DNA of 64,000 bases from Isoetes taiwanensis. Lineage: Eukaryota > Streptophyta > Lycopodiopsida > Isoetales > Isoetaceae. The stretch is from the NCBI GenBank assembly GCA_021234155.1, contig JAJEKV010000139.1, positions 1,594,729 through 1,658,728 on the forward strand, given 5' to 3'. This document shows positions 33,103 through 46,841 of the stretch, piece by piece. The notes under the pieces are model-generated. The model had not been told where the DNA came from and did not search any database. It worked only from the letters and a program-made list of their open reading frames with translations. Position numbers and translations under genes: made by a program. Position 1 is the stretch's first letter. Each line of letters begins with the position of its first letter.

Positions 33103-34613
33103 AATCATGTGTAATTGGAACGAGGAGACATGTCGATATATATATCACATTGATTGGCTGCTGCAAGAATTTACTTTTTGCTACTGGGACCCATATATAT
33201 TCAAACTGTGGATTGTGGTAGTAAAAGCTCTGAGCAAAAGAAGCCTGATGGGATCAATGTTGAGAAGGACAAATGTCAATGTAAGGGGTCACTTGTACAG
33301 TAGTAACATGGGAGATATTTTTCTTGGAAGTTGGAGAATATAATACCTGGCATCATTGGTGAGAAGCCCGTTGGATTAATAACGCGGAAGCATGGGCGGT
33401 GGCCGATAGCGGTGCTAAAGCACATGTTGAATTGACAAGGAAATCACTAGGCAACCGACCGTTAGTAACACTTTTCGCACAAATCACAGCCATCAGCTTG
33501 CTGTGGACAATATCATTGTTGGAATCAAGGTAAGCGTCACATATCAAGTTTCGCAGCAATCATTCTTTTGTATCGTAGGTACATAGATCTCGTGCCGTGT
33601 GAAAAGCCCAGTTGCAGACGAGCGTGAATCTGCAGTCAGAAGCTCGAAAATGAAAGAACCAACACATGCCTGCAGAATATATGACAAAAGTCCTGGCCCA
33701 CGTCTAGAGAGAGTTAAAAATAGCTCTTCAAAATTGTCTGCTTAACAAACAGTGGTGTCCTGTCATCACCCGTTAAGACGCGGTTGGAATCCAAAGTCCA
33801 GACAGATAACTTTCAAATGAAGAATGTCCCCACACCTGTCAAACTTTCTTCCATATTATTGTTGTCTTCCGCATGCATGCAGTAACCCATATGTCAAAGC
33901 CTTTATCTTGCTGCATTGGCAAGAATCACTAAGCATGTCACATTTCTGTTACCAAATCTTTTGCAATGCTATCACCTGTTTTCAGAGACATTGTACCCAT
34001 TGATGTCTCGTCCAACACGTTACATTGCAGCTGACAGAAAAGAATTAACCAATGGTCTGGCTTCTAGGCCATCCCAAACGCTTTGTTGCCCCAAAGAATT
34101 TATGTATTGTCACCAAAAAATAAATGAATTCTTTGGAATTTACAAATGCTGTATCTAATGTTACTCTTTCTTGATCCGGTATAATGAACCCAAGAAATGG
34201 TATGCACACAATAGTACAGTTGAAGCCCTGCAATGTTTCGAGGTTTTTATTTCTATACAGTGCTGTCATCTCTCCTCAAACGGTCTTAGTGTTGTTGAGG
34301 CTTCTCTCATAACAACTTCTTGCATTTCAACAGACGTTGCTCTTTTGGCTGACTGCTTGTTGCTCCAATAGGATGCAGTTCGTGTACAATACCACTTGAT
34401 GATGTATCTGATGTATCCTCAATGAAAAGTTGAATTTCAGGGGACTTTTTTTTCCACGTTCTTCTGCACTAGAACTTGCCCCTGAGTTGTACCCACGAGA
34501 GAAACGCTTATATTCTCATTAGCTCCAGAAGACTCCATCCCTTTTTAATTCCTGGAAAGCTTGCCTTGGCTAATTCTCTTAACATTTTTAGTTCGGTTGA
34601 TTTTGGATCTGCC

Positions 34614-35726
34614 TTAGAACCTTTTTTGTCTTCCCTTCCAGTGGCCGTGGTTTTGCTTGGTTACCTGGTTTTGACCTGGACTGAATGATGCTATTCTTGG
34701 GTCAACCAATGATGGTGATCCAGGATCATAAACAGGAGAAGTGGTCACTTGAAGCCTTGAGCGCTGTAGGTCAGGTGATGGCGTCATAGCTACAACAGGA
34801 ACAAAGCCAGTTTGTGGCTCAAGTGGTTGAGGTGTAATAAACTTGGACCATTTGGACCGTGGGATGAATGGAAGAAGTAGTCCCTTTGCAAAGCATTTTA
34901 GGCCCAACTTAAGTGATTGCTCATCTGAAGGTGCCAATCTTAGTAATTGCTTCATCAAAGCATACCACTCATTCATTAGCTGATAGGCAAAGCTTGTTAA
35001 TAGGAGAGCAAGCATAGCTATGCCTACTCCTTTCTGATTATGCCACGGGTGACCTTGTAAAAGAAGCCCAAGTGCAGCTGCAAATACACCAGCTTCAGCT
35101 AATAAGGAGAAGGACTCAACAGCCTGCACCCCCCTCTGTATGTAAGGTTTGGAAAAAATAAGATAAAACAACTGGCTAGCAGTAAGAGCAAATACAATAG
35201 AGATCTGGCTCCTTGACTGGTCGAATCGATGATATATTCCAAATATAATCCCAAATGCTATTCTTCTTGAAATATCAAGCAATATGTAAGCAGTTCTTAT
35301 AGATCCAAGCACCCTGTTATGTGGTGGCATAGAAGTATCTTCATTTTCGTCATCTGAATGTAAAGCCCGCATCCTTCCAATGCCATTTGATCCACTTTCT
35401 ACCCATTGGCTAGCATCTCGACCATCCAAGACTATATATCTGACAGGGCCTCTGCGATCTTCGAAAAGTAGACCAAATCTTGGTAGAAATGTGGCAGATA
35501 CTCCTTCTTTGCGAACCCACTTGCCTATTGCATTCCTCCCTACTATGATAGCAAGAGCTTTTCCAACCCAAGACGTTTCCCTCACTATCTTGTTTGACCT
35601 CCCTTGTACTGGACGAAAGTTCCCATCAGAACAGCGACAAAAAGGAAGAGAATGAGAGATAGCAAGAAAGCTGTAGGAATTGCGAGGGAGGAGTACACCC
35701 ACGATTATGCCAGTTGTTGTGGCCCC
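34614..35726 (-). CDS. Last exon(s) of the membrane protein gene: C-terminal transmembrane bundle
   Basis: An uninterrupted frame of 362 codons. Residues about 30-120 include WVGKALAIIVGRNAIGKW and FLPRFGLLFEDRRGPVRYIV, probably a cytosolic loop. Four hydrophobic segments follow: TAYILLDISRRIAFGIIFGI, ISIVFALTASQLFYLIF, SFSLLAEAGVFAAALGLLL and GIAMLALLLTSFAYQLM. The Pro/Ser-rich tail ends KGRQKRF. At the 5' edge the conserved frame is +1: IPTAFLLSLILFLFVAVLMG (about 35,685-35,625) is a clean membrane helix lost in the open frame, so one base is probably missing or extra near 35,610. Confidence 0.65.
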   Translation of the reverse strand, partial: GATTTGIIVGVLLPRNSYSFLAISHSLPFCRCSDGNFRPVQGRSNKIVRETSWVGKALAIIVGRNAIGKWVRKEGVSATFLPRFGLLFEDRRGPVRYIVLDGRDASQWVESGSNGIGRMRALHSDDENEDTSMPPHNRVLGSIRTAYILLDISRRIAFGIIFGIYHRFDQSRSQISIVFALTASQLFYLIFSKPYIQRGVQAVESFSLLAEAGVFAAALGLLLQGHPWHNQKGVGIAMLALLLTSFAYQLMNEWYALMKQLLRLAPSDEQSLKLGLKCFAKGLLLPFIPRSKWSKFITPQPLEPQTGFVPVVAMTPSPDLQRSRLQVTTSPVYDPGSPSLVDPRIASFSPGQNQVTKQNHGHWKGRQKRF

Positions 35727-38700
35727 CTGTTACAAGGGAAATAAAAGGCAAACTAAAAACATTAAACAAATGAAAAGATCTTGGAAACCAAGAACTTTCA
35801 TACCTCTGATAACAAATGCAGAAGCCTGGCATAAGCACGGAAGAGAGAGGATAAGAAAAACAGCTCAAGTCTTGGTATAGAAAGCGCCTCGATAGAAGTT
35901 TTTGTTCTCCATCTCAAAAACTGCAATAAGACTATGTGCAGAAATAGAAGAGGGCCAACAACAAATGACAAGCCAAAACGTATTCCTCTTGAAGTCTTTC
36001 CATCTGAAAGTTCACATTTGAGTTAGGACGGAACACATTACAAGGTGACAGGTCAATTCCTTACCCAGTATCTCTATCTTTATGAGATCGCTCAATGACT
36101 CCTGTGAACTAGAGCTTCTATCCCGCCACGATAGACTAAATATCAGTTATTTTCTAGAACTAAAACTCAAACAGCTAAAACTCAAACAGCCAGGCTACTC
36201 ACCACAAAAAGTAAAACTGATACTCAGAGATGCTAAGGGGCGGTCCAAACACTGATGCATTTGTTCCAAGTTCTTGTTCCAGAATGTGGTAGTCATGTGG
36301 ATATACCAGATTCATGTTTCCACTTATTGGATTATTACTCCATGATTGATACTCTATAGTTTGGGAAGACTTCTGAACAAGCAAGTTATGCATTCCTTGC
36401 TTATTTTTAATAACAGAGCTGCTAGTATCAAATCTAAAGTCATTCTCAGAAAGCTCATGCTGCTTCTCTGCTGGTAGCTTCGCATGTGGAATTAACCATT
36501 TGAGCCCCCTTATAGTTTCACGATATTCAATTGGCAAACTTGTTGCCAGCCAGTCTGTTAAAGCAAACACTTGAAGGTGACCAGCCATGCCCTGTATCAA
36601 AATGAGGATTAGATCCTGAAACTTTCTAGATGCTGATGAATTGGAATATTCAAGAATGCATTATACCAGCAGGTTTCTTGAAGGGTCTGACATAATGGAT
36701 CCCACAGTCCGGCTGCTAAGTGCCCCCTGCTGCCAAACTAGCTGAAGAAACAGAAAGTGCACCTGAGGCTAAGACTGTAAGCAAGTAAGCCAGCATTTGT
36801 AAATGAGGAAAGTGCCACGGAAATGGAGGGTCGTATCTGCAAAAGAAACCAGTTGTTTTTGAATTGGAAAAAAAAAAAAACGAAGGAGATCTGCACCTTT
36901 ATGAAACCTCTAAAGAAGCCTGAAACTAAAAAGAATAACTTACAGTGCCTAACATGTATCACATTGGATGCAAAAATTTGTATTCCCAGCAATGTCAACA
37001 GTCCTATTTTCTTTGACCATAATTGTTGCTATAACATCCCTCACAACAAGGATCTCAGCATAATATGTTGTTTTAGTTATTTCTCTGAACCTGAAAGAAA
37101 CAGGTAAATATGAGGAAATTTTATGCAACTAAATTGTTAGAAATACAAAACTGAGGAATCACCTACCTTTTTCATCCTGCCTCCCAAGACCGTTCAATGC
37201 AGATGACTGGAAAGAAACACGGCTTTGAGAATTGAATCAGTAGAGGCACTAGGGCGCCCTTTTGTTTTGGCAGGTGATGTCGCATTGGATCTGTACTTCT
37301 GGTCTCCTTTGATCTGAAAACGAATCACACAGATGAAGAAGGAAAACATGACATTATTGTTCATTTCTTAGAAAAGATCATTTGTTCAAAAAGAATTACA
37401 AACATAAAAGTAAGAGGGGTAGTTTCTTGAACAAATGTTCCAGCTCTACTAATAATCTTGGTTGACAGAAATGATACCTCCAGTACTGCAACTTTTAGAT
37501 ATGTTTTGTCAACTGCAAAGCAGAGATGCATTAAATACAATAATGCACCTGAGAAGCAGAAACACCAGGTCTAAGAACACACCAAGAAAGCAAAACGGGC
37601 GGTTCCCATGGCTTTTCCGGGATTGAAAGGTTGAAGATGCCTGTAGTTGTCTGGAGACAACTAAGTATCTTCTTGTTGTATTTGTAACTGGTTCACTGAA
37701 GTCCAGATAAAAGCCCTGGTCACTAAACTGTTTGCTAGTGAAGTGAATAGTTCTTGCTTCGTTATTGATGATGACTTGAAAATCCGAAATTCCAGTATAT
37801 AGATTGACAGTAACTGGGTTTCATCTGCAGAAAAATATGTAATGTAGTTCGTTAGCATCTTAGAACCTTATCATTTATGATAAATTAAATTTCAGCTTCA
37901 TACCAAAGTGAATAATTGAAGTTGAATTATCACTTCTCTGTGAAAATATTTCCCGCTGCATCTCTGCAAAATTTTTTAGCAGTAGTGATCACAACCCGCC
38001 TGAAGTTGCATTGATATAGGTAAACTTAGAGGGAATAATGTAATCCTTGTTTTAGGACCTTGAAAGTTGATGCAGCAACTGTTCCTGGCCCGTAAACAAT
38101 TAGCTGGAACGGGAAGGAAAAAGATCCATGCATGTTATCAGAAACTGCAAGCAAAGAACAGATGAAATACAATTTAGAGGTGAAAACTTACATCACAGGA
38201 AGAACTGTTACAAACAAATTCTCTAGTTGCATTACATGGCTCCGTGAAGGTTATATCAACAGTAGGTTATATAAGTGCTAGTAAATGCTGGTCCAGCATT
38301 GACGACCGCAGTTGGGGCACGGTATCTGCATTGTGCATTGGTGTAAAGAGAAAAAACAGCTAAGCATTTCGTTATTTAAAAAAGAAAGAAAGAACCAGCT
38401 AGAAAGATACATGCGGTAATGGGCTAAATTGTTTACCGACGATCCAGCTATGTATGAAGTAAGAGCTCTCAACCCGTGGAGGTATTCACGGCCACTTCAA
38501 ATATATGGATTCCGTCTAAAAGATTCACATATGAGCTCCCCTGCTATCGCAGCTTTGGAAAATGCCTTCATCCAGCTGCAAAGTACTGAATTAATTAACC
38601 TTTTAAATTTCTGTTGGATCAAATACCCTGCAAATCGTGCTATCATGAAGCTCCATCCCAAGGAAGAATTACATTGGCGTACCCACAGTATAGAACAATT

Positions 38701-38900
38701 TCCATTATCGGATCCTGCCCGGTTTGATCCCTGAACGTGAACTCAAACCGGCGCTGGACTCCGGAAGAAATATTACGAGGGTCTTGGTAAAATAATCCTG
38801 CAAGCTTTGCTGGCCTCTCTCTAGAAAAACGCTTAAAACTAGAACCAGAATCAAGGCCATGGATCTGCTCCAGCTTATCACTAGCTCCATTCTGAGGCAT
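34614..38900 (-). CDS. Multi-exon host gene: large multi-pass membrane protein with extracellular beta-sandwich region (partly recovered)
   Basis: Exons with GT-AG borders on the minus strand, 5' to 3': around 38,830-38,700 (LAGLFYQDPRNISSGVQRRF), 38,575-38,437, 38,325-38,192 (ends TFTEPCNATREFVCNSSSCD), 38,103-38,059 (LIVYGPGTVAASTFK), 37,972-37,912, about 37,830-37,600, about 37,300-37,166, about 37,098-36,945, 36,836-36,763, 36,741-36,667, 36,592-36,203, 36,003-35,804, 35,726-34,614. The N-terminal half looks like extracellular Ig-like repeats with Cys pairs; the C-terminal half has about eight hydrophobic segments. At least four exons need a one-base frame change to read through, so this is either a recent pseudogene or a true gene with sequence errors. 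Part of the C-terminal half recalls large plant 'glycine-rich' membrane proteins such as Arabidopsis At5g11700 and At4g32920, from memory and unverified. Confidence 0.6.
35804..36003 (-). CDS. Exon of the membrane protein gene with two hydrophobic segments
   Basis: Bordered by CTTTCAG and GTATGA. It encodes FGLSFVVGPLLFLHIVLLQF, then a basic stretch (RWRTKTSIEALSIPR) and LFFLSSLPCLCQASAFVIR. This is a re-entrant or paired helix arrangement joining the upstream exon to the last exon. Confidence 0.6.
36203..36592 (-). CDS. Exon of the membrane protein gene, soluble loop
   Basis: Bordered by a CAG acceptor and a GTGAGT donor. It encodes MAGHLQVFALTDWLATSLPI, RETIRGLKWLIPHAKLPAE and a Ser/Asn-rich loop ending NASVFGPPLSISEYQF. 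No domain name is assigned, but the strong coding character and clean borders support it. Confidence 0.6.
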
Positions 38901-41900
38901 TATTGGTAACGCTTCTTTGTCCGTGCTCGAGACATTTTTTCAATGCTTTTGCTGTATGATCCTTGCATTCTAGTTCTGGCAGAGCTTGTGAATTAGAGAT
39001 TGATCTCACAGTGCTGCTGGAGTATCATGTGAGAAATTGGTGATGAATATGATCATTCTTGCTTACAGCATTGAGTTGTTTAGAATAAAGCTTGTGGGGC
39101 TCCATTTTCCACCGGAATTGAGCCATTGCGATGAAGCTACATCTTCAAATTCTCTATTGTCAATAGTCGGGCATTGATTCCAGAGAAGCATTCATCATAA
39201 TAATGGAGGCGAACACATTTTTCTGAGAACCAACCTGGCGCAAGGGAGCCCCTGTTTTCTGACCCAGCATTCACGTTTCTGCTCTTCCCTCTATCCGTGG
39301 AAAAATGGGGTACATGGAAATAAGTCCCATGCTACCGGACGTCCGGCACCACATTTCAATTTTGCAGAAAAGTTAGCATGTGCGCGTTCGTACGCCTCCG
39401 GTATACTAAAGTGTTACGGACTACTATTTTCCGACGCGCATGCTGGCGTGCCAGCTGGAATTCGGGGAATATTCCTTATCCAGATTCTGTTTCTGGTATA
39501 CCAAGGTTTGGCCATTCATTTTTCTTTCGGTCGAATGGTCTATTTAATTGTTAGGTAGATGAGAGACAGGTGATGTAATCTTTACTAATCCTTTTTGCAA
39601 AGATTACTCTTGTACGACTAAAACCTATAATTGCTTGATCCATGAATTCTTCCATTCTCATTCAATTGAATTCAATGTCTCTCCACCATATGATAAAATT
39701 ACTTTACCTAACGTCATGGGGCGAATACCCCTCAAATCCCTGTAAAATAACTTCTACCCTACTGATCCTTGCGAAGAAATGCCATGATCTTTTAATGTTG
39801 CATTCATATTTGTCCAGGAATGAATCATTCAGTTAAATTTGCATACAAACAAAATTAGATTCCAAGCTTATTTAAAAGCATTATAGAGATGAATAGAGCA
39901 TAATATTGCTGCTTTTTTGGCAAGGGACCCAACTTGATATTTTGCATTTATTTCTTTTTGTTTATGGCTTTTGTTGCCTTTTCTGAAAAGTCTGATTTCT
40001 TTTTATCTTAGTTTCAGATGATGCACTTCACGTATTCTTTATCTCCCATTGCTGGCATGACTCAGTTCAAAGAAACCCAATGGAAATTTTCCTACTTCAT
40101 CAAATAGCCTATATTTTTTTGGGCTTTTCCTAATTGAATTTATTTCTTTAGCATAAAATTTTTTTCTTACCTATCTCCCGGAACAACCCTTCTCTATTAA
40201 AACAATGGGCATGACGTTATCGATCTATTCTTGTATGAGGATCAAACTTTAAGAATCTTCATTTTGCAATGTACATAGGTTGTAACACTTAGCCATATGT
40301 TCTCAATAATCTTATCAAGGTATTGTAGAGTGTGTACATTTTCACTTGATCATTGTTGGTTGTGGTAATTCCTAGGCGGCTAATTGTGATCCCAGATGGT
40401 ATCACGACCCCTAATGAAGGTGCTTATTTATACGACCGGTGGGATATCGTGATGGTATTGAACTCATTGATTACATACATTGCATGGGTTTACCATTTTT
40501 GTATTTTGATTCTATCTAGGGCGTTTAATTTATTCTATGAGGTATCCCATTCCAATTTAGCTCAAAGTGGAGAAACAAAATGGTGCGAAAAAATCATCCG
40601 ACTAAATCTTCAAGCATCTCAGTATAAGGAGTCGGTCGCCAGTCATAATTGTGCAATCAACTCTATGATGATGCTATGGGCTGAGAATCCCAACTAGAAT
40701 CCCCGCAATGAGGATACGATATCTTATGCCATCTCAAAGCAAACAACTACCCATCACAAGTTATATTTGCACCCATATTTTGAAGTGGGGGTAAAGGGAT
40801 GCCACACAATTTCATGAACTAACTCCACTTTGCTGAGTGAGTTATTGTCGGTTGGAAGCAAATGTATACACAAGTTGTATGGATATGGGCTAATTCTTTC
40901 TTCTTAGGCTTGACAAAAAAATAGAATTGCCAATAATGGTATCAATTGTGGATGATGAGAATGAGGAGGGACATTTTGGGGGGAAAAAATCTTTACAAAT
41001 AAATACTCGATTTGTTTAACACTAGTAATTTCCCCCATGATGCACTATTATTAAAGGACAATTCAACAAAAAAAAAAAAAATCATATAATCTTAAAACAC
41101 ACAAAAACTACCCAAAACTAGAATTCATATAGGAAATCAGTTTCGCTAAAAAATACATAAAAATGTGTCGACTCCCATTCTTGTGAGTTATGCTCTATCA
41201 AACCCGAGGGGTCAAGTATCAAAAGCTTTTTGTTCCTTCAGCAAGTAAAACTGTCTTGATGAATAGATTTTTTATTTCTTTAGTTATAATGTTATTTTTG
41301 TCTGTGAGATCTGAGGCAAAGACACAAAAACCACATCTCAATTCGAAGTCACAGCCAGAAGAAGATAGAGCAATTCAAACAGCAAGCAGGGGTCCAAGCT
41401 CCTACCTTAAAGAACGATCGGTTCCAGAAGCGGTTAATGATATGAAAAATAACTTTCAAAAAAGAATCAATTTTGAGTTCAAATTTGGCATATAAGTAGT
41501 TCACAGGGTCCTCCACATCCTATAAAATATTTGTTGAGTTTGAATGCGATGTTTGACTTTACTTCCTATTTTCAATTTTAGGAATTTATACAAATAGATA
41601 GCATTACTGCATGTGAACTCTAGGTTGTCCTCCAAAAAATCATTGTGAGAAAAACATGGTAAAAAAAAAAATGAAAAAGCAATCTCACATTCACCCGGGT
41701 CCATAGTTCATTCAAAAATTTACTTTCCTCCTTATATTATTCGAGCACAAGTTGAGTTTTGGAACCTATTGATAAAGCAAAGGACCACTGTTTATAAAAT
41801 TATTTATTGTTACGTTATCTTGAGGTTTACTAGAATATATAGCATCAATTATAATATAACTTCCATGTTTGTTCCACAGATTTGTGTATTACTAAGGTGT

Positions 41901-44900
41901 GACTATACAAAATCACATCCTCAAAATATCTCATATGCAAAAGAATAAGGAAAAAAAGTAATAGAAAAACTTTTACTATAAAAAAATTAAGATGTGGCTA
42001 CTCTGGGTCAGTTCTTGGAGATGTCCATTGGTCCCAAATGGCTGAGGGTTTAAAAAATCATTAATGCGCCACCTAAATCAATTTTGATCCTGGAACACAT
42101 ATAGTTTACCTATATATGATTCTCTATAGGATAAAATTAATTGATTAGGTTAGCTTATAATCTAAAGTAGGTTGAAACACGAAACAGAATTGCAGGGTAT
42201 TTGTAACCATTGGACCTACATGGACTTTCACCTGCTTTAAAGAAATCGCGTTAGTAAAAAGCCACCATAGACATATGCTCTACTCTGATTGGTCTTTCGT
42301 GGACCATAAAATGATGCATGCTTCTATAAATTAAGAGCACTTAGAAATAACATGTTTATATTAACATACAACTAGAGATTTCTATGCGAAGGTTTGCATC
42401 ATTAAAATATAATCTTCCTATATATATAAAGTACCAGCCAAAAAATTTATCACATTTGCGGAATGCTTTTTCAGGTAAACTACTAACAAAGAAAAAAACT
42501 AGCAAAAAGAGCGCCATGAGGGGAAGCTTGGTGGGTTTTTGACAATGGACATGGTTTTGCATTTTTAGGCTGGGTATGAGAGAAAGCATGGCATATGTAA
42601 AAAGAACATTAAACTGGAAAATACCTAAATAATAAAATTTGGGATTAAATCAATAAAACTAATATAATTTAACCATTGAATAAAATATCTATTTGTAGTA
42701 GGCAATTCAATTCGTGGATTTAGATTTGATGTTCATAGGGAAGGAAGGTCGTATGCATTAGCAAGTGTCTCCCACAACATTTTTTTCTGCCCTTCTTTTT
42801 ACATAAATTAAACATAAGCAGGATGACCTTCTTGAGAGTTTGGTGTCGAAGCTCAGCTTGACTGTAGTCGACCTCCCTCATGGCGCTGCATGTCGTCATG
42901 CAAGAGACTACTCCTCTACGGTCAATTCTCCTTGAGGCCGGCATTCCCTCAGCTCACGGCGTCATCGGTGGACCCACGGCATATCTACATGCCGTCTTTG
43001 GTGGGATCCACGTTTCATGCGCCGAAATGTATGACATGAAAAACCTTGGATCACAATTGGAATTGGATTCACATTTCAAATGGGCATGTTAGGCGACTTC
43101 CTCCTCATGCGTCCCAGGACTCACACAATTCTTGGGCGTTGCCACATCCCGTTGGCAGTTCCCGTTCCAAGCATGAGGTTTATCTTGGCTTGAAGTGCAA
43201 CTTCTTCAATGTTTGATTGCTCACCAACGTCCTATCTATTATTGTAATCAAATGCAGTCGTGCTTTTTGATCTCGGACTTACCCTACTCATTGAATGTCC
43301 GATTATGTCCCCAGTGGCTCACCGGTGCTTTTGAGCGACAGCGCGATTACGGTTTTCTTTTCGACTCGGCATCACCTTCTATCAGAGTACACACTTAGGA
43401 TGCCTTGAAAATTGGCAGATCTCATCTAAAAATATCCCACTCTGAAATGCGTCCTCCCACCTTGTTGGTAAAGGCGATTTCGACAGGTTCACGGTTTCTC
43501 CTCTCCACAAAGAATGCATTTTCCTTTTCTTTTCTCAGAAGTGTTCTTTGGTGGGGAGAGTGTTAGTCTTTGTCACGGCGGGACTGTTCTGGGACACTGT
43601 TTGGGCTGGGAGGAGCAGGGACTAAGATTAAGCATTCGAAGCAAACTGCTACTGCCCAGCTTCTAGCAGAAGTCCATGCCTCAAAGAGGGATGGCCTCTG
43701 GAGTTTGGCCTGCTGGTGAGTTTAGGAGCACTAGTGGCGTGTGCAGATTGCTTAAAATCCATACATATAGTCAGAGTTGGTGGCCCGAAATCACGCCATC
43801 TATCTATCTGGGTCCAAGGCCATTGTACTATATATATATCAATAGAGATAGATCTCAAGTTTTTGATGAGATTTAGCATTGTTTTTCTTTCATTCTTCAC
43901 CAAGCGGCCCGAGGCTTTCATACTCTTATTGATATTGTTGAGAGTCTTATTCTTATATAGTCTCTACAGTGTTTGTTTTATTTCTTTCTTTTCGTTCCGT
44001 CTCTTTGCAAAATCTACCGTGTCCCAGCACGCTGGATTCTCCTTGAATCCAAGGGTCTGCGAGGAGATCTTGTAGGCAATCCGAATCAGGACCCTAAGCG
44101 GAATCATGCGTAGAGGGAGGTTATTGATAAGCGAACTTCGATTTGTGTCATCGAGTGTGAATTGTCTTATCACGATTTATGCTGCCAGGGTTTCCCTCGA
44201 AAACCCTTGGTGGGGGTTTTAATCATGATAATTAAACACTGCTCCTTTTGTTTGGGTCCCATGGACCAATTGGTCTCCATGGACGATAAAATACATTCTA
44301 ATCTATTCTATTCTATTCTGGGTCTTTGAAAAATTTTATCATTTGTACTTCAAAAATACGCAATACAATGGTTCAAATATGAAATATTAAGCATTTCTTG
44401 AATTTTTAACAATACCCTCTTTTTTGTCGGGATACATGCGGAGAAGAATATCTATATTATGGCATTTAAATCATGTTTTTCGATATGAAATTCCAGTGGC
44501 AATCTCCTTTTACTAGCTCTGACTGACTTTTCACTTTCCTTTTTGCCATGTGTTGCTTCTCTATTCAGGGTTTCAGGCATTCTATGAAGCTTGGCATCTT
44601 GATGACCAAAGAACATTAATGATTGAAGATTTTGCTTTCTAATAGTGTCACATAGAGCTGCAAAGTAAACTCCGACTTTTGTTTCCAACTTTTCATTTCA
44701 AAGAAACTTCAAATTTTACATTTTATTTTCTTATCTTTTTTCATTTTGATTATATAGTTTGATGATGATGCGGTTGCTTCATAAAGATCAAGTAAATGTC
44801 ATATGTCCCTAGTTGGAGTGAACCTACAACTCAATACACACTCTTCATCAAATTTTCAAGCAATAATTGATTCGGACACAATGGGGGATTACTTTTTAGT

Positions 44901-45961
44901 ACTCTGCATCATACAAAATTTTATTGAGCAAAGCGGGTCTGGGACCTGATTCTTGTATCGACATCGTACCATTTGCGGTCGTTTTCAAAGTTAACGAAAA
45001 GAGCTTTTAATCTGCTCCGAATGCAACGTTGCGCATATCTCATCATGGATATTAATGTGTGTAAATTGAAGGTTCACGAAGAATAGCCATAGGCGCATGT
45101 GGTTCCCATCATGTTGCCATTTTTACGAACAAGCAGGTCCTTGAGGGACCCTCAATGCCATCCTAATTTAAAAACCATTGTATCATGTTTTCAAGTTTGG
45201 ACATTCAGTGAAGAACCAGGATGTTTATGATTAAATGTGAAATTATTTGATGTTTATAGTTTGCAGCCATTTTGGATTTCTTTTTGATCATATATCCGGC
45301 GCGGTCCTCTAAATCTCTCAAATCTCTACAAATCCCTCAATTCCACCCGTCTCACCTCTTTGGCAATTTTCGGAAACCATAGGGCCTCCTACGGGGACTT
45401 GGATTTTCCAATTGGCAAAATTAAAAAGCATTGTGTTTGGCATGTCTAGCCACAGCAGGACATCAACTTACTTAAACTTCCATTATAAGAATATATTTCT
45501 AGAACAAACAATGTAATTTCCTCCTTTGGTCTTTGGGTCCACATTTAATATTAACAAAGCCGATGAGGAAAATTGCCCGATAACAATGAGATCAGTAACT
45601 CCTCTTTTCACATCATTTTGAAATTCTGTCAACTCTTTTCCTCAACACACATATATAACCTTGCACAGGCCAAATACAATTTAATTCAATCAACGATTTT
45701 ATATACATCTCTACAACTTTATGGATGCCTAAAGTCGACAATGTTGGATGTTGCATCTACAAATCAAATCTTGCCAAATGATAGAATGACCATTAAAAAC
45801 CATACCACTAGTCTCCAGAATTAAATTAAACTTCAAAATTCACATATCTATAGATGAATAAATGAGGTGCCATAATTGAGAGTGTCTAACCCTTCCAACT
45901 GTAATAACTCTCCCCAACGTTTAGGGGCATTACACATACCCAACTCCATTGCCAGAAACTC

Positions 45962-46046
45962 CCAAAAAAATCAAAAATAAAACCAAAACCAAAAGCCAAA
46001 ACCAAATGAAAACAGAAAGCAAAACGAAAACCAAAACCAAAATCAC
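45962..46046 (+). repeat. CCAAAA-type low-complexity repeat
   Basis: Imperfect iterations of AAAACCAAAACC over about 85 bases. Confidence 0.85.
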
Positions 46047-46765
46047 CTTGTAATGCAAGTATTTTATTAGGATTGGCAATGTTCCACCACAGTGTTATTC
46101 CAAAAATGATATCAAATATATTTTAATAAGAACACTTATTTACATAGTTCCAATTTCTTTCTTTCTTTTACCAGCTAGATGAAAAAATAGAGGGGTATGG
46201 TTTGGGAGGCCTTAAATTATAGTAATTTGAATCAAAACTTCATACAATACTATGTATAAAGACGTTATTACATTGTTCACTTACACATTTTGTGTGTATA
46301 ACAAACCCTCAAAATATATGTAAATTCTTACCTTCATCTTCCTCAAAGAAAAGTGCCTCGGCTCATTTTGTTGGGTCCCATGAGTAGATTGGTCTCCATG
46401 TTAAATAAACTACATATTCAATTAACTTCAGTTTGGGGTTCATATTTCTAAAAGCCGAGAATGAGGAATGGACTTTTTTTTTTTTTTTTCAACTCTTTTT
46501 TCCTTTAACTTTTTTAACTCTGTTTCCGAGGATGTGGCGGGTGAGGCTCCCTTGCCCGCCAATGTTATGGTGTCAACCTTTCCTTCTTTCGAGAAAAGCG
46601 AAACTTCTCAGGTCTAAGCATCTCAAAGCTGCTTTAAAGCATGGAAGTGGATACTAAGAGCAAACCTCTTTCACACTTCAAAGTTTCTTTTCCCCTATAT
46701 GATTTGAATGTGGAGTTCCTTCTGGGTAGAAGAAAGTGAATAAGGTGTCTATAGGTGCTTTTGGG

Positions 46766-46841
46766 TTGCCCCTAGGGGGGCAAACCCTGGAATATTGGTT
46801 TTTCACATATCCCCTAGGTATATCTTTGGAATATACCTAGG
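46766..46841 (+). repeat. Two adjacent inverted repeats
   Basis: TTGCCCC/GGGGGGCAA near 46,768-46,786 and CCTAGGTATA/TATACCTAGG (46,813-46,822 and 46,832-46,841, perfect 10-bp arms). A version of the first (TTGCCCCTAGGGTGGCAA) recurs near 50,953. Confidence 0.7.

Noticed and set aside
42880..43092. Small host gene
   Set aside because: A 70-residue frame with no recognisable domain and no supporting exons.
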